Assembly (NCBI GenBank): GCA_013306675.1
Contig: JABLUY010000163.1
Span: 1 to 64,000 of the forward strand
Reading direction: 5' to 3'
DNA: 64,000 nucleotides
Origin: Thraustochytrium sp. TN22
Lineage: Eukaryota; Sar; Bigyra; Thraustochytrida; Thraustochytriidae
Part shown: piece by piece, positions 49,817 through 57,000 of the stretch
How positions within the stretch are numbered: position 1 is the first letter of the stretch
How the letters are laid out: every line of letters starts with the position of its first letter
Notes under the pieces: generated by a model
The model's database searches: none
Told to the model about the DNA's origin: nothing
What the model saw: the letters and a program-made list of their open reading frames with translations, nothing else
Position numbers and translations under genes: made by a program

Positions 49817-49845
49817 CGACTAGGTACGTGGCATTCGGCGCGTGA

Positions 49846-49978
49846 GCTGGCGCCTGGCAGTGAAGAAGGCCCAATCCATGGGTTGACAATACGCACCGAA
49901 GGTGTTCCCGTGTTTGGGGCGCCGACTCCGTGACGTTAAACTTTCATGCACCACCAACCGAGCCAAATTGGCGCCAGC
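49846..49978 (+). ncRNA. Structured RNA candidate at the array's 5' end
   Basis: A perfect 9-bp terminal stem pairs GCTGGCGCC (49846-49854) with GGCGCCAGC (49970-49978). Inside are a C-box-like GTGAAGA (about 49860) and small hairpins (CCCA/TGGG; CACC/GGTG). No D box is adjacent to the 3' stem, so the class is open. A G tract follows at once. Confidence 0.4.
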
Positions 49979-50123
49979 GCGAGAGGGTGGGTGGGTGAGT
50001 GGCGAGAAGTGTGAAGACGAGGTGACTGACAGGTTGGCTGAGCAGATTGTACACAGTAAGTGGATGAGACGCGCGGCGGTTGCCGGCCGCTCCCAATCTC
50101 GCGCGCGCGTTCCGCCCGGTGGT

Positions 50124-50235
50124 CGAGCCAGCCGATGATTACAACACATATACCGTTTACCCGGCCGAATGGGGGTCGCTCCCCGTAAATCGTGTGGATA
50201 AACTATGCTGTGGTTTCCATGATGGCTTCGGCTCG
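50124..50235 (+). ncRNA. Structured RNA candidate, class unclear
   Basis: Terminal pairing CGAGCC/GGCTCG (50124-50129 with 50230-50235) is continued by GCC/GGC. CCGATGAT follows the stem, as in the clear snoRNA at 52169, and an internal hairpin pairs TTTAC with GTAAA and GGGG with CCCC. No CTGA was found near the 3' stem. Confidence 0.35.
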
Positions 50236-50421
50236 CATCGAGGGCACGCGGCGCGGCATGGTGGGCGGCTGTGCCTTCCTGCACCCTGGCGCGAGGGACT
50301 CGAGCTGACAGCGAGCTCGCACTTCTTCAACCCAGTTGACATACCTGTATGAGTACGTGCTAGTGGATGCGAATTTGGCGGGTCGGGACGAGGGGAGGCG
50401 AGGCGCGCGGGTTTCGACGAG

Positions 50422-50516
50422 CATGGGGATGAAGAAACTATGGATTCCCCTGCTGATGTTGGCTCTTCGGGGCCACTGCGTGAGGATTATCCCTACGCTC
50501 ATTTGTCTGACCCATG
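50422..50516 (+). ncRNA. Box C/D snoRNA candidate (28S AGGGGAAUCC)
   Basis: A 6-bp terminal stem CATGGG/CCCATG brackets the C box GGATGA (50427-50432) and the D box CTGA (50507-50510). An internal D' CTGA (50453) and C' TGAGGAT (50481) are present. The D' guide is complementary over 10 nt to the conserved 28S sequence AGGGGAAUCC (recalled). The D guide is unassigned. Confidence 0.78.
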
Positions 50517-50572
50517 TTCGCTGGCAGAGCGAGGGAGGGTAGAGGAGGAGAGGTGCGACGACACGCGGCACT

Positions 50573-50679
50573 TTGGGCAATGATCACTTCGTTAATCAGA
50601 CGGGTAGCTCGGGACACCAACCCACTTATGGCGATGACCACCAGGTCCGCAAGGATCACCACCCATAACCTGAGCCCAG
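50573..50679 (+). ncRNA. Box C/D snoRNA, guide to 18S UAUGGGUGGUG
   Basis: Terminal stem TTGGGC/GCCCAG. C box ATGATCA (50580-50586), C' GCGATGA (50631), D CTGA (50670-50673). The D guide pairs 11 nt with 18S UAUGGGUGGUG. The fifth pair from the D box is the second U, which I recall as the yeast Um1269/human Um1288 site. Confidence 0.85.
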
Positions 50680-50862
50680 GTGCAGCGTGTCGTGTGACGG
50701 TGGGAGAGAGAGAGAGGACGGAACGTCAACGGCGAAGGCGATCAGGAGGCTAACCCGAGCGCGACACCCAGACATCACGGAGACCTTTACAACAACATCC
50801 CTTTTTCGACTTGGTGACGACACGGTGGCGGGGCGGGCGGGCGGGCAGAGCCGACGAGAGCA

Positions 50863-50943
50863 CGCGAGCGAGAGGATGCTTCATTTCATTATCTACATTC
50901 TCTGACGGTTCCGTGAAGTCAGCTTTGACGCTGATCGCTCGCG
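50863..50943 (+). ncRNA. Box C/D snoRNA candidate, family member 1
   Basis: A 9-bp perfect stem CGCGAGCGA/TCGCTCGCG abuts the D box CTGA (50931-50934). The C box is a degenerate GGATGC (50874-50879). D' CTGA is at 50912. Length 81 nt. Shares its C-box context and 3' end with the units at 51007 and 51239. Guides not assigned. Confidence 0.7.
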
Positions 50944-51006
50944 GCTGGCGAGCTGAGAGGGGGAAGCGGGGGGGGGGGGGGTGTCGGGTTGGGGCGTTGA
51001 GCTCTG

Positions 51007-51100
51007 CGCGACGAGAGGATGTTGTTGCTCTTTTGAGTGATTTCACATTTCCTGAGCAAACCGTGCTGCCAGCATTGTATTCACACGCTGATCGCTCGCG
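51007..51100 (+). ncRNA. Box C/D snoRNA, family member 2, guide to 28S GUGUGAAUACAA
   Basis: An 8-bp stem with one bulge (CGCGA-CGA with TCG-c-TCGCG) encloses C box GGATGT, D' CTGA (51052-51055) and D CTGA (51088-51091). The D guide TTGTATTCACAC pairs 12 nt with conserved 28S GUGUGAAUACAA. Confidence 0.85.
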
Positions 51101-51238
51101 GCGGGTGGGCGAGTGAGTCGTGGCGCCGCTGGGCGCTCGACTCCTCGTCTGGTCGGTGTGTGGCGTGGGCTGGGGATTTGTTGGGACAGGCGGGGCGCCT
51201 GTCGTGTGGGAGGGTGGGTGGGTGGGTGAAGAGGCTGC

Positions 51239-51318
51239 AGCGAGAAGATGCACAAATTTTAACCTGAACTATTCTGAGCAAACCGTGCTGCAGAACGTAT
51301 TCACACTGGCTGATCGCT
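51239..51318 (+). ncRNA. Box C/D snoRNA, family member 3, guide to 28S CAGUGUGAAUAC
   Basis: Stem AGCGA/TCGCT. C box AGATGC (51246-51251), D' CTGA (51274-51277), D CTGA (51310-51313). The D guide GTATTCACACTG pairs 12 nt with 28S CAGUGUGAAUAC, the same helix as the previous unit but shifted by 2 nt. The C' segment GCAAACCGTGCTGC is shared with it. Confidence 0.87.
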
Positions 51319-51375
51319 ATCTACACTGCAGGTACGTGGACTCGAGGGCGCGCGGGTGGCGGTGGCGGTGGCGGC

Positions 51376-51482
51376 GGCTCGGAGATGAAGAACTATTTAT
51401 GAACCCAGCTCGCTTCGAGGACTTTGTTCCGTTGAAGAAGAACATCGTTCTCAGCTCACTATACGATTGTCGGATCCGAGCC
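51376..51482 (+). ncRNA. Box C/D-like snoRNA candidate with CGGA D box
   Basis: A perfect 8-bp stem GGCTCGGA/TCCGAGCC. The C-box core GATGA (51384-51388) follows the 5' stem. CGGA (51471-51474), a CUGA variant keeping the k-turn GA, precedes the 3' stem. Guide target not assigned. Confidence 0.6.
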
Positions 51483-51549
51483 CCGCGGCCGCGCCCGCGA
51501 GCATGACGAGTGGTGGGTGGAAAGGCGTGATCGACTGACGCATGCATAC

Positions 51550-51649
51550 GCACAGATGAAGAGTACTCCAAATAGGGACATCGGAGCACCGTCACCAAAG
51601 AGTGGCGGCTGCGGTGCCGAGGAAATGGAATTGGGAATCTCTCTGATGC
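51550..51649 (+). ncRNA. Box C/D snoRNA, two guides to adjacent 28S sites
   Basis: C box GATGA (51555-51559), D' CGGA (51582-51585), D CTGA (51643-51646), short stem GCA/TGC. The D guide pairs ~11 nt with 28S AGAGAUUCCCA. The D' guide pairs 9 nt with UGUCCCUAU, one nucleotide further along the same conserved 28S stretch. The D target A is near the yeast Am2220 site as I recall it. Confidence 0.82.
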
Positions 51650-51927
51650 AACAAGGACGACGATCTGGGGTGGTGCGCGAGCAAGTGGGATGGGTGATGG
51701 CATGGTGTGTTGGTGTTGGCTGCGCTGAGATAGTGCATTCGAGGAGCCCGCCTCCCGTCTGTATTCAATTTGTACAGCGCGACAGAGCTGGAAGCGCTCT
51801 TAGAGTCGGTCGGCAGCGCTTTTTGGTCTTTGTCGATCGCTATGCGCCCGTACACTTCATCGCGTGGTGGTCGTTGGGTGGGCGGTTGGGCGTGTGGGAG
51901 AGTCGGTGCGAGGAGAGTGGAGCTCGC

Positions 51928-52038
51928 GCGGGGTGAAGAAACTGCTCGTCTCGAGCATGACGCCGAGTCAAACGCGGCGGGCAGTCTTTGCTCACCGCAG
52001 GCGCTGAGGCACCAAATTGTCATAGTTACACTGACCGC
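51928..52038 (+). ncRNA. Box C/D snoRNA, snR13/U15-like, guide to 28S GUAACUAUGAC
   Basis: Stem GCGG/CCGC, C box GTGAAGA (51933-51939), D CTGA (52031-52034). The D guide pairs 11 nt with the near-universal 28S GUAACUAUGAC. The fifth pair falls on the second A of GUAA, the region modified by yeast snR13 and human U15 (recalled). Confidence 0.88.
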
Positions 52039-52168
52039 TACAAGACGGCGAGCGAGCGATGGGTGACAACAGGTAGGTTCGCGCGCGCGCCAGTCGAGTC
52101 GATTGTGGTTGTCGTCGGTTGTGCCGAGAAGGATGTGCGGTGGCAGGCAGGGCGGTGGGTTGCGTGGG

Positions 52169-52258
52169 TCTCCGATGATGCGAACATGACATTCAACGCT
52201 CAACATGGTCTCGGCCATTTGAGGATTTGATCAACCGAGCTTTTTAAGTCTGAGGAGG
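52169..52258 (+). ncRNA. Box C/D snoRNA, guide to 18S UUAAAAAGCUCG
   Basis: Stem TCTCC/GGAGG, C-box core GATGA (52174-52178), C'-like TTGATCA (about 52227), D CTGA (52250-52253). The D guide CGAGCTTTTTAA pairs 12 nt with 18S UUAAAAAGCUCG. The fifth pair is the first A, matching the known yeast Am619/human Am668 site (recalled). Confidence 0.9.
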
Positions 52259-52316
52259 AGCTCATGCTCGCATTCGGCGGATGTGGGTCGTGTGGTGGGT
52301 GTGGTGCGGTGGCGAC

Positions 52317-52412
52317 CGGAGGTGATGTTCTCAACCAGCTACTCTGAAGCGCTTTAGTCTGTGCTTTTCACCGTGTGGTCGCTGAATATATCCTACTAGA
52401 TGGACTGATCCG
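52317..52412 (+). ncRNA. Box C/D snoRNA, double guide to 28S CCAUCUAGUAGCUGGUU
   Basis: Stem CGGA/TCCG, C box GTGATGT (52322-52328), D' CTGA (52344-52347), D CTGA (52405-52408). The D' guide pairs 11 nt with 28S AGUAGCUGGUU. The D guide pairs 11 nt with CCAUCUAGUAG just upstream. The D target U fits the yeast Um898 site as I recall it. Confidence 0.88.
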
Positions 52413-52459
52413 AGTAGGCCGGGTGGGTGGGTGGGTGGACGGACACGTGTCGCGTGTGG

Positions 52460-52513
52460 CGGGGAAGACGACATCGTTGTACAATTATACCATCTTTCGG
52501 ATCTGATGACCCG
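52460..52513 (+). ncRNA. Short box C/D snoRNA, guide to 28S CCGAAAGAUGGU
   Basis: A weak stem CGGG/CCCG and a degenerate C box (AAGACGA) precede a D box CTGA (52503-52506). The D guide ACCATCTTTCGG pairs 12 nt with 28S CCGAAAGAUGGU. The fifth pair is G, the yeast Gm805-type site (recalled). At ~54 nt it is unusually short; the true 5' end may lie further left. Confidence 0.75.
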
Positions 52514-52858
52514 TGAGCGATAGCTAGCGACATATCGGACCCGACGCGGCGCGTGTAGAGAGGGGCACGGGCAGTGGGGGGGGTGGACGGCGGCGGCGGC
52601 GACGACGACAACCCGACTCTGACTTTTCGGATTCTCGTGTCGAGGCCTCGTGACTAACGGTAGGTTGCGCACACAGAGAGAGTAGCGAAGAGTGGTTCTC
52701 GACAAGGGACTGCACGGCGGTAAACACGGATCAAGGTTGCTGGCCCTCCCTGAACAAGAGGCGCTGGCGGTCGCGTCGAAAGAGCACGCCTACGCACCTA
52801 TGTGCACGTTGTGAGGTATATGTGCCGACATCGATCCAAGAAAAATTCCGCGGCGTGT

Positions 52859-52929
52859 CTGACCGGTTGCATCGAGCCTCGCGAGTTGAGGTCTTCGCGG
52901 CTTCCTCGTGAGGTTCTGTTGCCGGTCAG
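52859..52929 (+). ncRNA. Hairpin candidate within the array
   Basis: Perfect 8-bp pairing CTGACCGG/CCGGTCAG encloses a 55-nt interior with further pairing potential. Another 7-bp hairpin TTTGCCC/GGGCAAA (about 52970-52992) follows, with an ACA 3 nt before a G tract. This could be an H/ACA RNA whose H box I could not place. Confidence 0.3.
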
Positions 52930-53050
52930 GCTGTCGTTTGCGTCTCCACGCAGAGTCCCGCCGAGGCAATTTGCCCATAACGGGGGGGCAAACCAAGGGC
53001 GCAGAAATCCAACAACATGGATGGTGGGTGGGTGGGTGGTCGAGGAAGGA

Positions 53051-53174
53051 CTTGGACGAGACACATGGCGGACCTATACCTGATATCCCGGGCGGCGATT
53101 TCCCAGCCGTCCGAGACAACTCATCCGCCAGAGAGCATCCGCCGGGCGATTTCGTCCGGCAGCAGCAGACAAAC
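53051..53174 (+). ncRNA. H/ACA snoRNA candidate
   Basis: The 5' hairpin has an 8-bp base stem CTTGGACG/CGTCCGAG (53051-53058 with 53108-53115). A perfect H box AGACAA (53114-53119) follows at once. A second hairpin with upper stem GCCGG/CCGGC ends before an ACA (53169-53171) followed by three nucleotides. The lower stem of hairpin 2 is weak. If real, it would guide pseudouridylation. Confidence 0.45.
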
Positions 53175-53347
53175 TGTAGGCGCTGAGTCCACGGCGCGTG
53201 CCCGGGATTCCACGGGCACCTGTCACTATATGCGGCGTCATATCCAACAGCGAGAGAAGGAGAGGGAGGGGAGGACCGGGGCGGCGAGCCAGGTTCCGTG
53301 GAGGGGTTTGTGTGTGGGCAGGGCGAGTGAGTGGGCATGTCTCGAGC

Positions 53348-53437
53348 GTGAAGATGAAGAGAACTCGTTTGATACGCCAGCTCTGCTTCTGAACTGCGTG
53401 GTGACGATCGTCAAACGTTAATCGGATCCTGATTCAT
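53348..53437 (+). ncRNA. Box C/D snoRNA candidate, tandem copy 1
   Basis: Stem GTGAA/TTCAT, C box AGATGA (53352-53357), D' CTGA (53389-53392), C'-like TGACGAT, D CTGA (53429-53432). The D' guide is near-complementary to a 28S segment of the AAGC-GAGCUGG type. The central ~85 bp are repeated exactly 179 bp downstream. Confidence 0.72.
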
Positions 53438-53527
53438 CATCGAGATTTGGGTGAGAGAGGGAGGGAGGGAGGGAGGTGATGGTGCGTGAGAGAGAGGGAT
53501 TGAGGGAGGGAGGTGGTGGTGCGAGCC

Positions 53528-53615
53528 TGAAGATGAAGAGAACTCGTTTGATACGCCAGCTCTGCTTCTGAACTGCGTGGTGACGATCGTCAAACGTTAA
53601 TCGGATCCTGATTCA
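53528..53615 (+). ncRNA. Box C/D snoRNA candidate, tandem copy 2
   Basis: Identical to the preceding unit from the C box to the D box (53608-53611), with stem TGAA/TTCA. The flanking G-rich spacer is also partly similar, so the duplicated module included its G tract. Perfect identity implies very recent duplication or gene conversion. Confidence 0.72.
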
Positions 53616-53699
53616 AGAGCTTCACCAAAACGTGTGAAATGGAGGTTGTGGTTGGGTGAGTGTGGGGTGGGTGGGCGGGTGGTGTTTTGTATGTTTTCC

Positions 53700-53794
53700 A
53701 GCAGGTGATGAGATCCAGCAAATTCTGACACCTCTTGTTTGAGGCTGCGTAGCAGTCAGTGAACGGAACGTGCTTGCTAAGATTCTCTGATGCT
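53700..53794 (+). ncRNA. Box C/D snoRNA candidate with canonical C box
   Basis: Stem AGCA/TGCT, canonical C box GTGATGA (53705-53711), D' CTGA (about 53727), D CTGA (53787-53790). It is the only unit with a fully canonical RUGAUGA. Guide targets not assigned from memory. Confidence 0.68.
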
Positions 53795-54009
53795 TTCTAT
53801 CTTGCGGCGCATGCCGCGTGCCCTGAGGGGATCTACGCTTATAGTTAATTTTAAAACTGCTCTGCACCCCCGCAAGGTGATTTTCCCTTCTCTCTTTGCT
53901 CAGGCTGTTCACACAAAAACATTGTCACAATCAGTCGGTCGGCCTCGCGCCCGCCGACCCAGCTAGAAACATCTACCAAGGCTACGTACGGATCGACGCA
54001 AAAGAGTCA

Positions 54010-57000
54010 TCAACTTGGCGCGTCCGTCTGCTGCTGATGCATGCGCAGAGCGGGCGGCGCGAGCCTGTCGATGGCGCCCATGAACCAGCGTGCCGGAGTC
54101 AGTCCTCCGGCCCCGCTGCCGGCGCCGCCCCTGGAACCCTGAGCGGGCTCTTCGGTCGTTGGAGTGGTTGTTGCGCTGGCCGCCTCGGCCTGGCTGTGTG
54201 CTGTCGACCTCGGGGTCAAGACGACCCCGGCGTCGACGGGAGACGCGTCGCAAGTCTCCTCCTCGTCGGACGCCTTGGGGTCCTTGGTGTACGTGGTGAC
54301 GGACGGGCGTCGAGGCGTGGATGCGGCAGACTTGACGCCGCTGGATGCCCTGTGCGGGCTCGTGGACAGCCTGAGCGGACTGCCAGGCCTGCGCGGACTG
54401 GTCCGCTTGCGAGGAGATCCGGCGGTTCGCGGACTCCCAGCATGCGAGGGCGAACCAACCATGCCGCCACGCACAGGCTTGATGACTCGTGGCTTGACCT
54501 CGATGAGCGCCGGAATAGAGCTGTCAGACGCCAACGAGACGGCGTCCTCATCGGCAGCCTCGATGCGATCGAAGGCGAGCTTGTAGCCAGCGAGCTCGGC
54601 GTTGAGACGGTCGAGCTGCGATTGGTAGTCCTCGACGTGGGACTTGAAGGTGGACTGGTAGTCGTGGAGCGCGGCCTCGAGGAAGCTGATCTGCGCGCCG
54701 CGGTTGTCAAGCTTGAGCTGCCACATGATCTCGTTCTCACGTGCAATCTCCAGCTGCGCGGACTGCGTGCGCAGGCGCGCGCTAAGTTGGCGGTTGTGCT
54801 CGCGCTCGGACCGCAGCGTGTCGGTGAGCTCGCGCAGATCCTTGTTGTCCGTGGCGGAAAGCAGCTCCTGCGCCTCGATGTGCTCCAGGCGTAGCTGGAT
54901 GTACTTCTCGGTGATGTGCATGAGATCGCTCTTGAGCAGCGCTTCCTGCTGTGACAAATGCACAGGCAGATCCTGCAGGCTCAGGGAGCGCCGACGGCCG
55001 TCGCGGCCCTTGTCCTTCTTCTGCTTCTTCTTCTGCTTCTGTTGCTTGCTCTTGCTGCCCTCGGCGGTCGGCGACATGACCGAACCCGCGTCGCTGGCCA
55101 GGTCAAGGCTCCGAGTCGACAGACTCTGGCGGCGCGAGCCGGCGGCCTTGGATGGCGACGACTTTGCGCTCGCCAAACCGTCGTCGTCGTCGCCGCCGCC
55201 GCCTCCGTCCTCCCCTGCGTTTTCAGCCTGTGCCCTGGACCGCATGCGGACCTGCGGAAACGGACCGTCCTCTTCGCCGCAGCCAAGATGCTGCTTGAGC
55301 ACGTTGTTCTCTTCCTGGAGCCCACGCAAGGTGAGCTTGGTCTCGAGCTCCTTGTACTCGGCCTGCTGCTGGAAGAGCTGTAGGTGGGCGACACGCTGGA
55401 TGAGATCGGCCTGGGCCTTGGATGAGGCGACCAGGTCCTCCTCGAGCTGCAGGTTACGCGCGCGCTCGCCCTCGAGCGCCTCGTTGGCCACCTCCGCCTC
55501 GGCCCGGGCCTCGTCCAGCTGGGCGCGCAGAGCGTCCACCTTTTCCAGTGCCTTGGTCAGTGCTTCCTCGGCGCGGACCAGCACGGCGCTGTTCTCGCGC
55601 GACGCGCGGCGCGCGGCACGGGCCTTACGCAGGCGAGCGGCGCGCTCGCTATCCTCATTGTCACCCCCCTCGCCGAGGCCGGCGTCATGCTCGGTGTCCG
55701 ACGCCTTGCGTGGCGACGAGTCCTTGCCCTCTTCCGTGACGCGGTCTTCCTCCTCGTCATCCTGCTCCGCCGGGCTGGTCCGCTCAATGACAACGTTGTG
55801 GGCGGCCGGCCCGTCCATCGCGGGCTCCTTGGGCGGCATCGAGGGCCTGGCGGCGACCGGAGTGGGCGCCGCAGGCAGGACGGCATCCCCGTCAATCGAA
55901 GTGCTGGCGCGGCGACGGTGGTGGTCCTGGTCCTCGTACTCTTCGTCGTCGTCGCCGTCGTTTTCCTCGCCATCCAACCCCTCGTCGATGGCGGCGGTGG
56001 TGTCGATGGAGGGTGCCTCAGGCCGACTGCGGCGCTCGTTGTCCTGCTCGTGATGGTGCCTGAGCTCGCGCTGGAGCGCGGAAGTGGAGATGGTGTAGTT
56101 GCCATTGGACTTGAGCTCCCGGACCGGGGACTCCTCCGTGTCGATGCCGAGGTCGCTCTCGAGCGAGCGCGTGTAATGCACGAGCATGCGGAGCGACTCG
56201 CGCGTCTGAGCAACCATTGCCTTGTACTCTGCGACGGAGAACTCCTGGTTGACCTTGGGCTTGTTCTTGATGCGCTTGGCGCGCGTGCCGAAGCGCAGCG
56301 TGGACAGCGTCTCGGCGGCATTGTACGAGAAGCCGGAGCACGTAATGATGAGCGAAGTCTTGGAGTTGCCGCCGAGGGAGTCCTGCAGGCAGCGCGTGAG
56401 CTTGCTGTCTCGGTACGGCACGTGCTTGGCGCCCTCGACGAGCGCCTTGATGACGTTGCCAAGCGCCGACAGCGAGCGATTGATGGTCTTGGCCTCCTCC
56501 AGGACGCCGTCCGTGGCGCCGGTCTTCTTGACCATCTCGCTGCCGGCGAGATCGACCAAAATCAGCTTGCCTGTCCTGCTGAGCGCCGTGCGCGTCTGGC
56601 GCTGCGACACCGTGATCATGAAGACCGAGTGGCTGCGACTCGAGTCCTGGTTCATGCGCGTCGACGCGATGGCGCGGCTCGCGTTGCCCTTGGCGGCCAC
56701 CTTGAGAAGCTCCTTGGCTGAGCCCACGTAGACCTCCTCCGCGCCCTCCAGCTGCACGCCGCGGCCCTTGACGTCTCGCACGCGCAAGTTCTGGTTGCGC
56801 GCGCTCGGGTTGAGTAGGTCGCGGATACGCTCCATGTAAATCTCCACAAAGGACACCTTGACCATGAACTCCGTGTCGGCCGCGGCTGATCCCATGGCGC
56901 GGAAGACATCCTCCGCGATGCGCGGCACCACGCCGCGCAGGTCCGCGGCGCCCGCCTCGCCCACCTTGCCGCCTTCGGGCCCCATCATCGTGTGCGTCTT

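Larger units (their letters stand above)
49817..53950 (+). ncRNA. snoRNA array: at least 14 box C/D units plus H/ACA-like and other structured RNAs
   Basis: This 4.1-kb block has no credible protein ORF and is less GC-rich and less repetitive in codons than its surroundings. It alternates 55-125-nt segments that fold into terminally paired units with C and D boxes, and short G-rich tracts. The tracts are at about 49985, 50529, 50824, 50958, 51207, 51349, 51511, 51866, 52150, 52280, 52420, 53022, 53294, 53448 and 53651. All units read on the + strand. Several guides match conserved 18S/28S rRNA (entries below). Spacing of ~100-350 bp suggests one polycistronic precursor, or introns of a non-coding host. 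The 3' end lies near 53.9 kb, next to the convergent kinesin 3' end. Confidence 0.88.

Noticed and set aside
50701-50820. Possible extra C/D unit between 50701 and 50820
   Set aside because: No CTGA or convincing terminal stem was found, and a C-box-like TGACGA stands alone.
51770-51832. Stem AGCGCT/AGCGCT followed by TTTTT as a polymerase III terminator
   Set aside because: I found no A/B boxes or recognisable U6, 7SL or tRNA body upstream, so it is left unannotated inside the array.
49817-53950. Reading the G-rich block as a multi-exon protein gene
   Set aside because: Segments between G tracts lack a continuing frame, while paired C/D structures and rRNA complementarity explain them well.
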